NCBI RefSeq assembly: GCF_902459505.1
Contig: NC_047086.1
Coordinates: 178,225,619 to 178,289,618 of the forward strand
From: Geotrypetes seraphini
Lineage: Eukaryota; Chordata; Amphibia; Gymnophiona; Dermophiidae
DNA length: 64,000 bases
Reading direction: 5' to 3'
A model generated the notes under the pieces. The model was not told the DNA's origin, made no database searches, and saw only the letters and a list, made by a program, of their open reading frames with translations. Below, piece by piece: positions 32,777 to 45,654 of the stretch. Numbering within the stretch: position 1 is the stretch's first letter; every line of letters begins with the position of its first letter. The position numbers and the translations under genes were made by a program.

Positions 32777-32999
32777 CATAAACAAATGTATTACTTACAT
32801 GAAGGTGCCATGGACATTGAGTGCCCTATTTTCCAAAGAGTTTCTCCCATTCTACATCTGTAGGGGAAAGGTTTTCAAAACAGAGCCAAAGCCTAATCAC
32901 TAGGAAAGCGATAAATGTTATAAGGGCTCCTAAATTACAACACTGAATTCTTGATAGCACCAAGACAGTAAAATTCCACCCATATTCTGGGAATAAAAA
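32777..32999. other. no recognisable feature
   Basis: Short stretch between elements. Confidence 0.4.
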
Positions 33000-33420
33000 A
33001 AAGGGGTAAAAACTAAACTAAACCTTAGTCTTATATACCGCATCTTCTCTATTAACAGTAGAGCTCGGCATGGTTTACAAGACATTAGAAAGGAGAACAG
33101 ATACAATATGGATTTGGAATAGTATGGAGAGGAGAGGAATTTACAACTTTGAAAAATAGCCAATTTTTCAGATGTTTTCGAAATGGTTGGAAAGAGCCTA
33201 GATTGCACAGTTGAATACGAAAATTATTCCACATCTCAGTAATTTTGAAAAGTAGAGACTTCCCTAATTTGTCAATGTAGGCAACGCCTTTCAACGTAGG
33301 AAAGGACAATTTAAATTTTTGAATAGATTTGGTAACGTCAGATCTTACAGAATTCCAAGACAAGGGAATTAAAGGCGGAAGGATGCCATGCAAGATCTTA
33401 AATGTTAAGCAGGCACACAC
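33000..33420 (-). mobile_element. LINE (L2/CR1 group) C-terminus and 3' UTR
   Basis: Minus-strand frame: CACLTFKILHGILPPLIPL, SWNSVRSDVTKSIQKFKLSF, LGKSLLFKITEMWNNF and FRKHLKNWLFFKVVN, the usual thumb/C-terminal run of these LINEs. The 3' end GTAAACCATGCCGAGCTC leads to GCGGTATATAAGACTAAGG. Strongly 5'-truncated; sense to WTAP. Confidence 0.8.
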
Positions 33421-34914
33421 AAAACACCTCCAGTGATGGAATATTAGTTTGATATACTATCAATTTATTTTAGTTATAGTAATGTCCATCTCATCCATCT
33501 CTTCTCAGGACTTCCAGCTTGTGTGTTCTCATTCAATACATTTTTATGTCCCATGAAATCATGTTAATCATGCCTTAAAACAGAAATATCTTGCAACCAC
33601 CATCTACTAAAATTGTTCATGATTACTCTTCTTTCATCAAAGAAATTGTCTGAAAGCCAAAACTAGCAAGTATGCCAAGAAAATTGTAAAATTTAGTTCA
33701 TTTGGGACATAACAAATGTCTTGTTTGCAACATTAACAGGTTTAGCTAGATGCATTCTTTTGTCAAAGGTATTCCACACTCTGTTACTGATCCATAACTT
33801 CTGGAGATGGGACATAAAAAACCCAAGTGAGACATCTGGATGAGTACCTCCTGATCATATTATCATGCTTGTCACTTGAAAATTCTGAATATTTTCTTTC
33901 AGAAGACACCAAGAATAAAGATCAACGCACCTTCTTGAGATACAAACACCAGATTGAGGTACAGAAAAAATTATGAGATTATATGTGTTAAAGGAAAAAA
34001 AATTTTCCATACGCCTGTACCAAACAGCATTTGTAATACTGTTATTTTTATCAATTTCTAATAACTGTATTGTAGGGAAAGCATGTTTGGATGAATCTTG
34101 AGTGATTATGTTCTCTTTATCTGATAGGTTAGGTATTTTCTATAATTTTATGGAGTTCATTTCCTTATCTGTGGATTTTAGTTTTGTAAACCGCCATGGT
34201 TTACAGGCTATGGTGAGTGGTAAATCAAGTTTCTAATAAACATAAAATCACAAGAGCTAGGTAGTCATTTTAGAAGGTTTGAGTGGCAGTTACATATATA
34301 CAGGTTTACACATATAAATGGCATACCACCTTTAAAATTTTTTTAGAAAAGCAACTTACACATTTATGCCCATAGAATGCAGAAGTTTCAAAAAGGCATG
34401 TTCTGGGCGGGCATAAAGTCATTTCTATTTTGCAAAGAAAATACATAACCAGCTCATAAAATCTACACATCAGCATTTATAGCTCCTCCAAGAACATTTG
34501 CCATTTCAATATGCATATGGCCTTTAGATTTGAAGTAGTAGTAATGGGTAAACAAATTGTGTAATTCTGGCTTTGAAAACCATTTCAAAATTCAACATCT
34601 TAAGACTTTTGCAACATTGCTCCTTAAGTGAATCGCCTTGGACATCCTGTTTTGTAAAATATGGCATATAAGAATAGATTAAATAAAAAATTTAAAAAAA
34701 ATCAGCACTTACATATATTCAAAACCCCATGTTGCTGCATTTCTGTTTTCAACAGATTTCATTGTAAAATGGTCATTCCTTGTAGATGTGCTCCAAACTG
34801 CACATATATTTTCCTGTGCCATTACTGATATTTTACAAAAGGTTTCATCATGTTCACTGAGCCTTTTGTAAAATACTCTAAAACCTCTCAAAATCCAAAC
34901 TTGTCTACCTAGAT
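33421..34914. other. mostly featureless; two faint LINE tails
   Basis: TTTTGTAAACCGCCATGG at about 34182 and GTGAATCGCCTTGGACATCC at about 34629, each followed by an A-rich TATAAGAATAGATTAAAT-like end, look like plus-strand LINE 3' tails. The rest shows nothing. Confidence 0.4.
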
Positions 34915-35087
34915 CAGGGGTCTCAAAGTCCCTCCTCGAGGGCCGCAATCCAGTCGGGTTTTCAGGATTTCCCCAATGAATATGCATGAGATCTATGTGC
35001 ATGTACTGCTTTCAATGCATATTCATTGGGGAAATCCTGAAAACCCGACTGGATTGCGGCCCTCAAGGAGGGACTTCGAGATCCCTG
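34915..35087. mobile_element. hAT-type palindromic MITE with perfect 8-bp TSD
   Basis: Ends CAGGGGTCTCAAAGTCCCTC and GAGGGACTTCGAGATCCCTG. Near-perfect arms carry GGCCGCAATCCAGTCGGGTT and TTTCAGGATTTCCCCAATGA. ACCTAGAT flanks both sides exactly (34907-34914 and 35088-35095). Non-coding. Confidence 0.92.
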
Positions 35088-35095
35088 ACCTAGAT

Positions 35096-35905
35096 GGACT
35101 ATGCAAACTGGGCTCTCTATTATTTTATCATCTTTGACTGTTATCTGCTTCTCACTACACTGTTAAGGTATGAAAATATCCAGAAAAAGTCAGAGTCATG
35201 TCTATGAAGGGATTCTCATGACAGCACAGATCACAAGATGCAAGGCTAAGTACACTGTAGACCTCACATAATACAGCTCAATATAAGAGATTATAATGTG
35301 GTTAAGGTTTGGATTGCCTCCTTATTTTACAATGTAGATCCCATACAACAAGGATTTACTTATAACAGTCAAAATATCTTAGACCAAAACATAATGGTTA
35401 AATATAATCTACTACTTTATATACTCTTTATACTATTCAACTAGTTACTACAGTGTATTATCAGATTAACATATGTAATGCTGTTAATACAGGTTATTTA
35501 ACTGCATGTCCCATTTTATTCAATGGAACCTACTTACTAATAATGCGAGTTAACAGTGTTAGTGTTGCTAATGCAGTAGCATGCATTAGTAATTCTATCT
35601 GGAAGAGAGCTAAATCTAAACTCAATGGCAATTCCAGAACTACTTCTTACAATTTACTGCCAAATACAGGGCTAAATAATTTATATTAAAAAAAAACCAA
35701 TGAGCCATATCAGATGAGTAGAGAAAAGACAATGGTAGCAAAATCAAGAAACAGCAAGGCTGAACTAGCATGGTAATTCAAAAAGAGAAAACATGCACAA
35801 AACAAGAAGCCAGGAGAATAAAATGCTGAAAAGACTATGAATGGTGTTGCTATATCCAGAATGACAGAACACTCTGATGCATCATTAATATGATACCTAA
35901 TAAAA
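35096..35905. other. no recognisable feature
   Basis: AT-rich intron; nothing recognised. Confidence 0.4.
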
Positions 35906-36142
35906 AGTACATAAGAACAGGAGTTGCCATACTGGGAATACCAACAATCCATTAATTCTAGGATCCTGTTTCCAACAGTGGCCTATCCAAGGCACAAATA
36001 TCTGACAAAAACCCAAAAGAGTAGAACAGATTATATACTGCTTATCCTACAAATAAGCAGTGGATTTTCCCAAGTCCATCTTAATAATGGCTTATGGACT
36101 TCCTTTAGGAAACTATCTAAATCTTTTTTTAAACTCTGCTAA
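35906..36142 (-). mobile_element. CR1-type LINE 3' end
   Basis: Reverse complement of the CR1 tail: ACATAAGAACAGGAGTTGCC, GGATCCTGTTTCCAACAGTG, CAAGCAGTGG-like AATAAGCAGTGGATTTTCCC and TAAATCTTTTTTTAAACTC. Sense to WTAP. Confidence 0.8.
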
Positions 36143-39100
36143 GCTAACTACTGAGTAACATTACATTTACTGTATTATGGTACTGAAGGATGGGAAAAAA
36201 ATCATACTTGACATCAATGGGGACAAATGTTTCCTCAAAGCTGCTGCATCCCCAGCATTTTATACAGCTTTCAGACCCTTGGAGATTAAAGCTACAGATG
36301 CACTTATCAGGAATTAGATTAGCCAGCTAGTTTTTCTTTTTTGCTCTTCATGGTCACAAAAACCTCTATGTCTCATCTCAGATGTCTACGAAGAAAAAGG
36401 TGTTTGGGTCAAAGACGCCAGAGTAAATTCATAAGTGTCAGTGACCAACATCATTCTGACACACACTGCTGGGGATTCTTGAAACCACTGGGAGTCCTAC
36501 GTTTCTGGGGACAGTGGAAGAAATACAATGTGAAATAAAAACCAAACAAATAAAACCCCCAACAACCATCCAACACAACCCACCAGAACAAAACAACTTG
36601 ATGATACAATTTCTCTAAGTGAATGCAAAACTGAGGCCATATAATGTGAAAAACTGTTTTCAACTCTTTACAAAATGGAGAATGCTGTAGCTCTCCACAC
36701 AATGATGGAAATTCTGGATATGTACAGTGCAACACTCTAGAAAGCTCTTAGAACTTCATTTACATTCTTTCCACTCCTGCTCAGTAAGAAGATGTCATTC
36801 ACTTGTGAGAGCTGTATATACTCTTAAGAAAATTTTGTATACACATTTCCTGGCTTCTTTATCTGTTGTGACACCTTTTATTGCATCAATAAATGATCCA
36901 AATACTGTACATGAACTCTTAAAACCCTGCAAATTTCTTCAGACATAACCATCACACCTAAGAGAGGACCCATGTCGTTTTGAAAGTTCATGTACTTTAT
37001 TATCCTTGCCTAATTCCTAGTTGATTTAATAAAATTTCTTAACTAGCAAAGAATCTAGTTTCTCTCCAGTACAAATACAATTAACTAGAACATAGGCATG
37101 ATTATTTCTTGATATGCTGTTTTGCATAGGATTACGTTGGTAAAATTTAATGTAGGAAGTAGGTTACAAAAATGTATACAAAACATTCCATGAAACTGTA
37201 AAACCTTATTTCATTATGACAGAGTGTGAAATACCTTTAATTTATATAGATTTCCAGAGCTAAAACAAATACTCTTAGAAATAAAATCCTGCATCTCACA
37301 AACTTCATCTTGTATAAATATTATCCAGCAAGAACTGAACTTACACCTTGCATCTATTACTCATATATGAACCTCTTGAAAGATTTCTTTTAAAATTTCT
37401 GTAAGATGTGTCTCAACAGTAAAAAAAAAAAAAATCAAAACTAAAATGGTTGCAAGATTTTCAGTTCCACTTTGAATTTAAATGAAGAGGCAGCAGGAAT
37501 TTTTTTCCACTTTAAAAATTACTTGCCTGATTTTTCTTTTTAACACTGTAGAATTTTGTGATGATCCTTTGCCCTGAATGCAATCTAAATATTTGAGTCA
37601 GATAGCCTGGCTTCATTTTTTTCCAATATTCTGCATTCCCTTACAATCACATCTTTATACTGTAAAAATATGTCTCTAAATGCTCCCCATCATACTGCTG
37701 CTACTTCATACTGAGCAAAAAACCATCACAGATCCAAAGTGAGAACTGGCAGAAGCTTGAATTTTGAATATGAACATCATGCCTCCAACCTGAAATAGGT
37801 AGTTTCTAAACAAAAAAATACATTTTTAATTTTAATTCTTGTTAAATTCTACAATGTTATATCAGGTTAATTGGTGAATTTTTAAAGGGCAGAACAAATT
37901 TTTTTTAGATATATCTTTTATATAGCTGAACCTATTGAAACATGCAACACTTATTTTCCCAGTGATTAGCTTATTTTTATTAAAAAAATACAAAACACAC
38001 ACACACTTGAGTGCTGCTGGTCAATTCATAAAATGAAACTTTGGTGTTATGGCTTCTCAATGACTTTCTGGTAATATCTTAAGAGTTTACTATTTAATGT
38101 GCTTTAAGCATATTCTGTTCAAGAAAATATGTAGGTTGTTCCACACTTATATTTAGGTGCCTAGAGGGTGCTTGTTCTAGTAAAGAAAGTAGGTACCTAC
38201 TTTTCTTTATAGAATACTAGTTAAATTTAGACACAAGCACTTACACCACCATAGTGTTCTAAGCAGATTTTCAGCACTTACATGCTTGTATGCCAGTATT
38301 CTAATCATTAAGTAATCAGCACACAAATGTTAGCATGTTATTTATAGAATTACTTCCCTAGCTTTGTTGAGCTAACAGCAGTAAAATTTTGTGAAAAGAA
38401 TTTTCTATTTTGAGATCAGGTTAAAAATGGACATGTTGAAGTACTATAATTTTGCTCTACTGTAAGTGAATGTAATCACAAGTATTCTGAGTAGCTACAA
38501 ACTAGAAGCCATGAAAAGAACTCACAGATCCTTTTCTTCAAAACTTGCCAGTGACCAAAGAGACATGTTAAATTTGCCAGTTGCATGCATACCATCCAAC
38601 CTAAAACACAATTCTCAAACTGATCATTTTCAATGAGGCTCTATTTTCAAAACCTTCTCCCCATACCTGTTCTGTATTCTTTTGAAAATAGGACTGTGTT
38701 TTCATATGAACTATGTTGTCAAAATGTTATATATGCATCATATGAATGTTTCACTTTTCCTAATGTCTAGTTTTAGATCATCAAAATCTTCCATGGGATC
38801 TTTAACATCCCCTAAAACCAATGGAACAGAGATTGTCAGACTGAACATTTTGTGAAAATTGAGGTGCAAGGCTTTTACAAAGGTTTGTTGGCAAACCATC
38901 TTGCATGAAAAAGGCCCCTTCACAAACAGAACAAAAACAGGTTAAATTATCATCATTTTCTGAGTGAAATAAAAGGTAACACAAGACATGAACTCCTTCC
39001 TGTAACATCAGGAAATAGAATTGTTTTGAGTATGATAAATAATGAAGGATACGAAAGAAAATTAGATACTGATATAAAATATTCTATCAAAAATGTATGA

Positions 39101-39569
39101 AACAATTGACATAAAAAGATATATTCAAAAATTGATCCACATAACAAAACAGCATTAATATTTCTGTTTCTTCCATCTTATTAAGATTTAATGCAACTCT
39201 GAATGTAGAAATATTATAGTTGATTATCTTCCCCAAAAGTAAAAAATTGATTTTGGAGTGAGCTAAATCCAAAATAAAATAAAAAAAACTCTGTTTTTAT
39301 CAAAGGCACTAAACAAAACCAAATAAACCCACATATGAACTTATGTGGATTTGCTAATAAAAAAAATTGCCCAAATAAGTTTGGCTACTGGTATACAAGT
39401 GTTCATAATGAACAAATTCTGAATAATGTTTATTTTGTTAATACAGATTTCTTCTCTGAAATGATACAATAGCATTTTTTAGCGCAAAAAAAAAAAAAAA
39501 AAAGTGAGAATATAAAGAAAATCAGATTCCCTATTTTATAACAGCAGGAAAATCTATGTACACCAGATT
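36143..39569. other. long stretch without recognisable genes
   Basis: AT-rich. A local palindrome around GGTACC (38181-38210, TAAAGAAAGTAGGT mirrored) resembles the centre of a MITE. Two overlapping minus-strand frames at 38738-39008 (CEGAFFMQDGLPTNLCKSLA, NLTCFCSVCEG) look protein-like but match nothing I know. No WTAP exon found. Confidence 0.4.
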
Positions 39570-39620
39570 TACTTACCAGTAACTGATGTTCTCTGTAGAC
39601 AGCAGGATACAACAGTACTA
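39570..39620 (-). mobile_element. DIRS terminal-repeat scrap
   Basis: TTACTTACCAGTAACTGATG, then TTCTCTG and AGACAGCAGG, parallels the left end of the DIRS element at 39709. No inner part follows. Confidence 0.55.
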
Positions 39621-39708
39621 TATGTAATTCAATGGAGTTTAATGGAATGTAATTCAATGGAGTTCATGATAAAACATGCCCTTATTGAGCTAGGGAAGGG
39701 TAGAAAGA

Positions 39709-42700
39709 ACAGTTACTTACCGTAACAGGTGTTATCCAGGGACAGCAGGCAGCTATTCTCACATAAGGGTGACGTCATCGACAGAACCCGGATGCGGACG
39801 CCTCACAAGCAGAAATTGCTTGAAGAAACTCGAAGTTTCGAGTCACCCGCACCGCGCATGCCTTTCCGCCCAGCACAGAACGTGTCTCCTCAGTTCAGAT
39901 AGCTAGCAGAGAAGCCAACCAGGGGAGGTGGGTGGGTTGTGAGAATAGCTGCCTGCTGTCCCTGGATAACAACTGTTATGGTAAGTAACTGTGCTTTATC
40001 CTAGGACAAGCAGGCAGGTATTCTCACATATGGGTGACCTCCAAGCTAACCAGAATGGGATGGTAGGAGTGTTGGCAATTTAGGAGAATAAATTTTGTAA
40101 TACTGTTTGACCAAACTGTCCATCCCGTCTGGAGAAAGTATCCAGACAATAGTGAGAAGTGAAAGTATGAACCGAGGACCAAGTAGCAGCTCTACAAATT
40201 TCCTCAATAGGTGTAGGAAAGCAACTGAAGCTGCCATTGCTCTGACTTTATGGGCTGTGACTTTACTGTGAAGGGGTAATCCAGCCTGGGCATAGCACAA
40301 TGAGATACAAGCCGTCATCCAGTTGGAGATAGTACGCTTAGAAATAGGATGTACCAACTTATTAGGATCGAAGGAGACAAAAAGTTGAGGAGAACTTCCA
40401 TGTAGTTTGGTGCGTTCCAAGTAGAAGGCAAAAGCACGTTTATAGTCCAGAGTATGAAGAGCTGATTCTCTAGGGTGAGAATGAGGCTATGGAAAAAACA
40501 CTGGAAGTTCGATGGATTGGTTGAGATGAAATTCTGAGACCACTTTAGGTAGGAATTTCGGATGAGTATGAAGAACCATCTTCTCATGATAGAATACAGT
40601 TAATGGTGGGTCAGTAACTAAAGCTTGCAGCTCAATGACTCGTCGCACAGAAGTGAGGGCAATGAGAAACACAACTTTCCAAGTGAGATACTTCAGATGA
40701 GTCTTATCAATTGGTTCAAATGGAGGCTTCATGAGTTGAGTAAGGACAACATTGAGATCCAAACCACAGGAGGCAGTTTGAGAGGAGGTTTAACATTGAA
40801 AATTCCTTTCATGAATTTGGAAACCACTGGATGAGCATAGAGGGGTTTCCCTTCAATAGGCTGATGAAAAGCCGCAATTGCACTGAGATGGACTCGTATA
40901 GATATAGACTTGAGGCCAGAATTGGATAAGTGCAAAAGATAGTCCAAAACAGAAGATAAGGAGGAATGCTGAGGCTCCTTATGATGAGAAAAACACCTTG
41001 TAGAAAATCTAGTTCATTTTTGTTGATAGAATTGTCTAGTTGTAAGCTTTCTAGAAGCTTCTAAAATGTCTCTTACAGATTGAGAAAACTGAAGAGGGGT
41101 TATGTTGAGAGGTACCAGGCTGTCAGGTGTAGAGACTGCAGGTTGGGATGAAGCAGAGATCCTTGACTCTGTGTAAGCAGAGAAGGAAAAACTGGTAGAA
41201 GGTATGGCTCCCTGCTGCTGAGTTGAATTAGAAGGGAGTACCATGGTTGTCTCGGCCACCGAGGAGTGATTAGAATCATGGTGACATGATCGTTCTTCAA
41301 TTTGAACAGAGTCTTGAGAATGAGAGGGAATGGAGGAAATGCGTAGAGGAAAAGATTCTTCCATTCCAGAAGAAAAGCATCTGCCTCGAGGCGGTGAGGA
41401 GAGTATATCCTGGAGCAGAACTGAGGCAGTTTGTAGTTGTGGGGAGCTGCAAAGAGGTCTATCTGTGGCGTTCCCCACTGTGAAAAAATGTGACGAAGAG
41501 GCAAGGAATGGAGAGTCCATTCGTGAGGTTGTAGTAGACGACTCAAGTTGTCCGCCAAGCAATTCTTTGACCCTTGAATGTAGACAGCTTTGAAGAAGGT
41601 GTTGTGGCGGATTGCCCAGTCCCAAACCTTCAGAGCTTCTTGACAAAGGGAGGCAGATCCTGTCCCTCCTTGTTTGTTGACATAATACATGGCGACTTGG
41701 TTTTCCGTCCGAACGAGGACTACTATGTCGTGAAGTAGATGTTGAAAAGCATGGAGAGCTTTGAGGATCACTCTGAGTTCCAACTGATTGATATGACACT
41801 GACGATCCGTACTAGTCCAGAGGCCTTGAGTACTGAGACCATCGAGATGAGCGCCCCAAGCGTTGGTCGAAGAGTCTGTCGTGAGGACCTTCTGATGAGG
41901 GGGCGTTTGAAAAAGCAAGCCTCTGGAAAGATTGGAAGAGAGCATCCACCAATGGAGAGACTTCTTCAAGGAAGGAGTGACAGAAATGTGTCGAGAAGGA
42001 GGGTCGCAAACTTGCGTCCATTGAGATGCCAGTATCCACTGATGAATTCTGAGGTGAAGTCTGGCAAAAGGAGTCACGTGTACTGTGGAGGCTATGTGAC
42101 CCAGAAGTACCATAATGTGTCTTGCTGAGATGGAAGAGCGGAAAGACACTGTGTGACAGAGTTGAAGAAGAGCTTCCAGATGTTGTTGTGGAAGGAATGC
42201 TCTGAATTGGACATTGTCCAGAACAGCTCCAATGAATTGTAGATTCTGAGAGGGCTGAAGATGAGATGTGGGAAAGTTGATTTTGAATCCCAAACTTTGT
42301 AGGAACCAGGTAGTCCATTGGGTCGCTACAATAACCCCTTGATATATGGAATCTTTGATGAGCCAGTCGTCGAGGTAAGGAAATACCTGAAAACCATGAT
42401 TCCTTAGAGCTGCTACTACCACTACCAGGCACTTGGTGAACACTCTGGGAGACGAGGCCAGGCCGAAGAGTAGTACTCTGTATTGATAGTGCAGATTCCC
42501 CACCCGAAATCTGAGGTATTGACGGGAAGCCAGATGAATGGGAATATGAGTGTAGGCCTCCTTGAAATCTAGAAAGCATAACCAGTCGTTCTGCTCGAGA
42601 AGGGGATAAAGGGATGCAAGGAACAACATTCGAAACTTTTCTTTAACTAGAAATTTGTTGAGAGCCCTGAGATCCAGAATGGGTCGCAGATCGCCCGTCT

Positions 42701-45541
42701 TCTTCGGAACAAGGAAGTAACGGGAGTAAAACCCCCTGTTCTGCTGTTCCAAGGGAACTGGTTCGAAGGCATGGAGACGAAGCAGAGCTTGAGCTTCCTG
42801 AAGAAGAAGGGTGGTCTGGATTGGAAGGATACTCTCTTGGAGAAAGCTCTGGTGGAACCTGACTGAAATGAAGAGAGTATCCTTCCCTGATGATGGTAAG
42901 CACCCAGAGGTCGGATGTAATTATCGTCCATCGGTTGTAAAAATGATGGAGAAGATCTCCTATAGGGGGAAAAAGAGACAAGAGACAGAACGGTGGAGGT
43001 TATGCTCTGTTGTAAACAGTCAAAAAGGCTGAGAAGTCTTAGGTGCAGCAGAAGGTTGGGGTTTCTGTTGCTTCTGAAGTTGTTGTTTTTTCAGAGGAGG
43101 GAGAGTATAAGGAGCCAGCTTTGGAGCAAAACGCCTTTGATAGATAAGAGCAGGACGTGCAGGCTTGGCAGGAGCTGGCTTTGGTTTAGGTCTGACTATA
43201 GAAGCAAATGATTTTTCATGGTCAGATAATTTCTTGGTGGCTGCCTTGATGGATTCATCAAAGAAGTCGCTGCCCTGACAAGGAATGTTAGCTAAGCGGT
43301 CTTGAAGGTTAGAGTCCATGTCAATGGTACGAAGCCAGGCAAGACGACGCATAGCTACAGAGCAAGCAGCCGCTCGGGCAGATAACTCGAAGGCATCATA
43401 ATATGATTGGAGGAGATGCAGACTTAATTGAGAGAAAGAAGCAATGACTTCTTGAAACTCAAAATGCATTTGGTTATCCAAATAAGCCAAAAACTTTGGT
43501 AGAAGAGAAAGAAGAAATTCAAAATAAGTGATGAAATAAAAATGATAATTGAGGACTTTAGAGGACATCATAGCATTCTGGTAGAAGCGACGTCCAAATT
43601 TGTCCATAGTTTTCCCCTCCCTTCCAGGAGGAACTGTGGCATAGACCTTGGAAGGATGGGATCTCTTTAAGGAGGATTGAGCAAGCAGGGATTGATGAGA
43701 TAACTATGAGTTGTCAAACCCTTTGCGATGCACAGTTTTATACCTAGAGTCCAATTTTCCTGGAACTGCTGGTATGGAAAAAGGTGTCTCCATGCATCGA
43801 GCAAAAGTCTGATTCAAAAGCTTATGAAGTGGAAGCTTAAGATACTCTGCCGGAGGTTGAGGAAGATGCATGACTTCTAGATACTCCTTAGAATATTTGG
43901 AGCCAGTATACAATTGAACATCCAAGTCTACAGCCATCTGTCGCAGGAAAGACGAGAAAGATAGCTGATCTGGCAATGCTTTGCCTTGAGAAGGACTCGA
44001 GGACGTCAAGGCAGCCTGTTTTGAAGAAGAAGCTTCGGCAGCAAAAAAGGCATCAAAGGAACCTGGTGACTTGGACGAGGCAATCAAGACCGGAACATCC
44101 TCGAGGTCCGGCATCGGAGACCTCGAATGAGGAGTCAGTGATCTGGTTGAGGTTGGAGTAGATCGAGGCTTCGAGGAAGATGGTCTATCCTGAGAAGAAC
44201 GATGCCTGGAAGGATGCCTCAATGAAGGCCTCGAATGGTGGTGAGAACTGTGTCTGGAACCAGATCTCGAAGATCGAGGAGATTTCGCCTTGGAGACGTA
44301 AGCAGCCGATGCCGATGTATGAATAGAGCTAGAGGCTGTAGATCCAAGCTCCAGAGGCTTGGTGGAGAAAGCTCGATGCACTCTCAAAAGACTCTGCTCT
44401 TTGTTTAGAGTGTGAGGATTCTCGTCGAGGCACTCGCAAAGAATCTGTTCCTTGCTTTTCGTGCTTGGATGGCAGACCAGACACTCGCAGAGATTCTGCT
44501 CCCTGCAAAGAGTGTGGAAGGTCAGACTGGGGCAAAGGAAGTGGCTTGACCTCCCGGGAGTCTGCTGGATAAGAGGAAGCAGTTTATGTCCCATGTTAGT
44601 AGGGAACTGAATAAACTGCTTCTCTAACATGATCTGGAAAGAAGCCGGCAAGGATGGATCTGTGTCTGAAAACGGATCAACGGGGCTTTGGCTGAAGGTT
44701 CCTTCGAGGTAGTGTGAGTGTTTTTCGACTTAGAAGTCTTGGACACTTTAATCACCACCGGTGGAACTGACTGCTGAGCTATCTGACCTGAGGAAACAGG
44801 GGAAGATACAGCAGATGACATCGAAGGAAGAGCCGCTGCAAACGACGAGGGTCTGATGAGGCTCGAGGTGGAAGCAGGAGGCGCAGAAGGAGCCTCGATG
44901 GAAGTCGAGGCCGAAGACGCTTTCAAAGTCTAGGGATCAGTAGGAGACTCCATCTCAAAAAGCTTGTCCACCAGAATGCAACGACGCTTGAAAGCACGAA
45001 GCTGAAGTGTTTGGCAAGGCAGGCACAACCTAGAATGATGTTTCGGCCCAAGGCACTTGAGGCAGCGTCCGTGAGGGTCCGTGATAGAGATCGCGCGCTG
45101 ACACTTGCTACACCTCTTAAAGCCTGTAGCAGGCCGGGACATAGACGGAAAAATAGTCGAAGCCCTCGGGCTGCGGCCGAGCAGCCTGTCCCGGAAAACA
45201 AACGGAAGAAGAAAAATTTATTTTTTTTTAAACTAAAATAAAATAAATAAAATAAAATAGTGATTCGTGAAGAAAAAAACACAAACCGCAGTTCAGAGAA
45301 GGCATAAAGTGAACGAAGTTAAACGCAGAGAGTCAAAGACGGACTTCTCGGCTCCGCGAAAAACTGAGAACTGAGGAGATGTGCCCTGTGCTGGGCGGGA
45401 AGGTACTCGCGCATGCGCGGTGCGGGCGACTCGAAACTTCGAGTTTCTTCAAGCAAGTCTGCTTGTTAGGTGTCCGCATCCAGGCTCCGTCGATGATATC
45501 ACCCATATGTGAGAATACCAGCCTGCTTGTCCTAGGATAAA
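39709..45541 (-). mobile_element. DIRS-type retrotransposon, complete layout, about 5.8 kb
   Basis: Inverted terminal repeats at about 39709-39925 and 45320-45541 share GAAACTCGAAGTTTCGAGT, GCGCATGC and GTGAGAATA words. An internal complementary region at about 39934-40040 fuses the complements of both ends. Minus-strand parts in order: gag-like region (about 43020-45142) opening with a Cys-rich motif CSKCQRAISITDPHGRCLKC; RT/RNase H (long open stretch 41100-42752) with FLDFKEAYTHIPIHL, LLFGLASSPRVF, the catalytic YLDDWLI and DSSTNAWGAHL; then tyrosine recombinase (about 40046-40960). The recombinase would integrate circular DNA without an integrase. The youngest-looking of the five larger copies, though broken, with perhaps five to ten breaks by eye. 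Confidence 0.93.
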
Positions 45542-45654
45542 CCTTTTTACACATGTGCAGTTGCATCTTACACACAAGTACATAATACAAGACTCTTTCA
45601 GTCTTTCCAGTGATCTCCAGCCAGAATATATTAAATGTTGCTGCTCCTCTGAAG

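Noticed and set aside
36341-36948. Small frames of 65-94 codons on both strands
   Set aside because: No recognisable domain, repeat or splice-phase match to WTAP.
41286-42128. Plus-strand frames opposite the DIRS RT region
   Set aside because: Shadows of the minus-strand RT/RNase H frame; no independent motifs.
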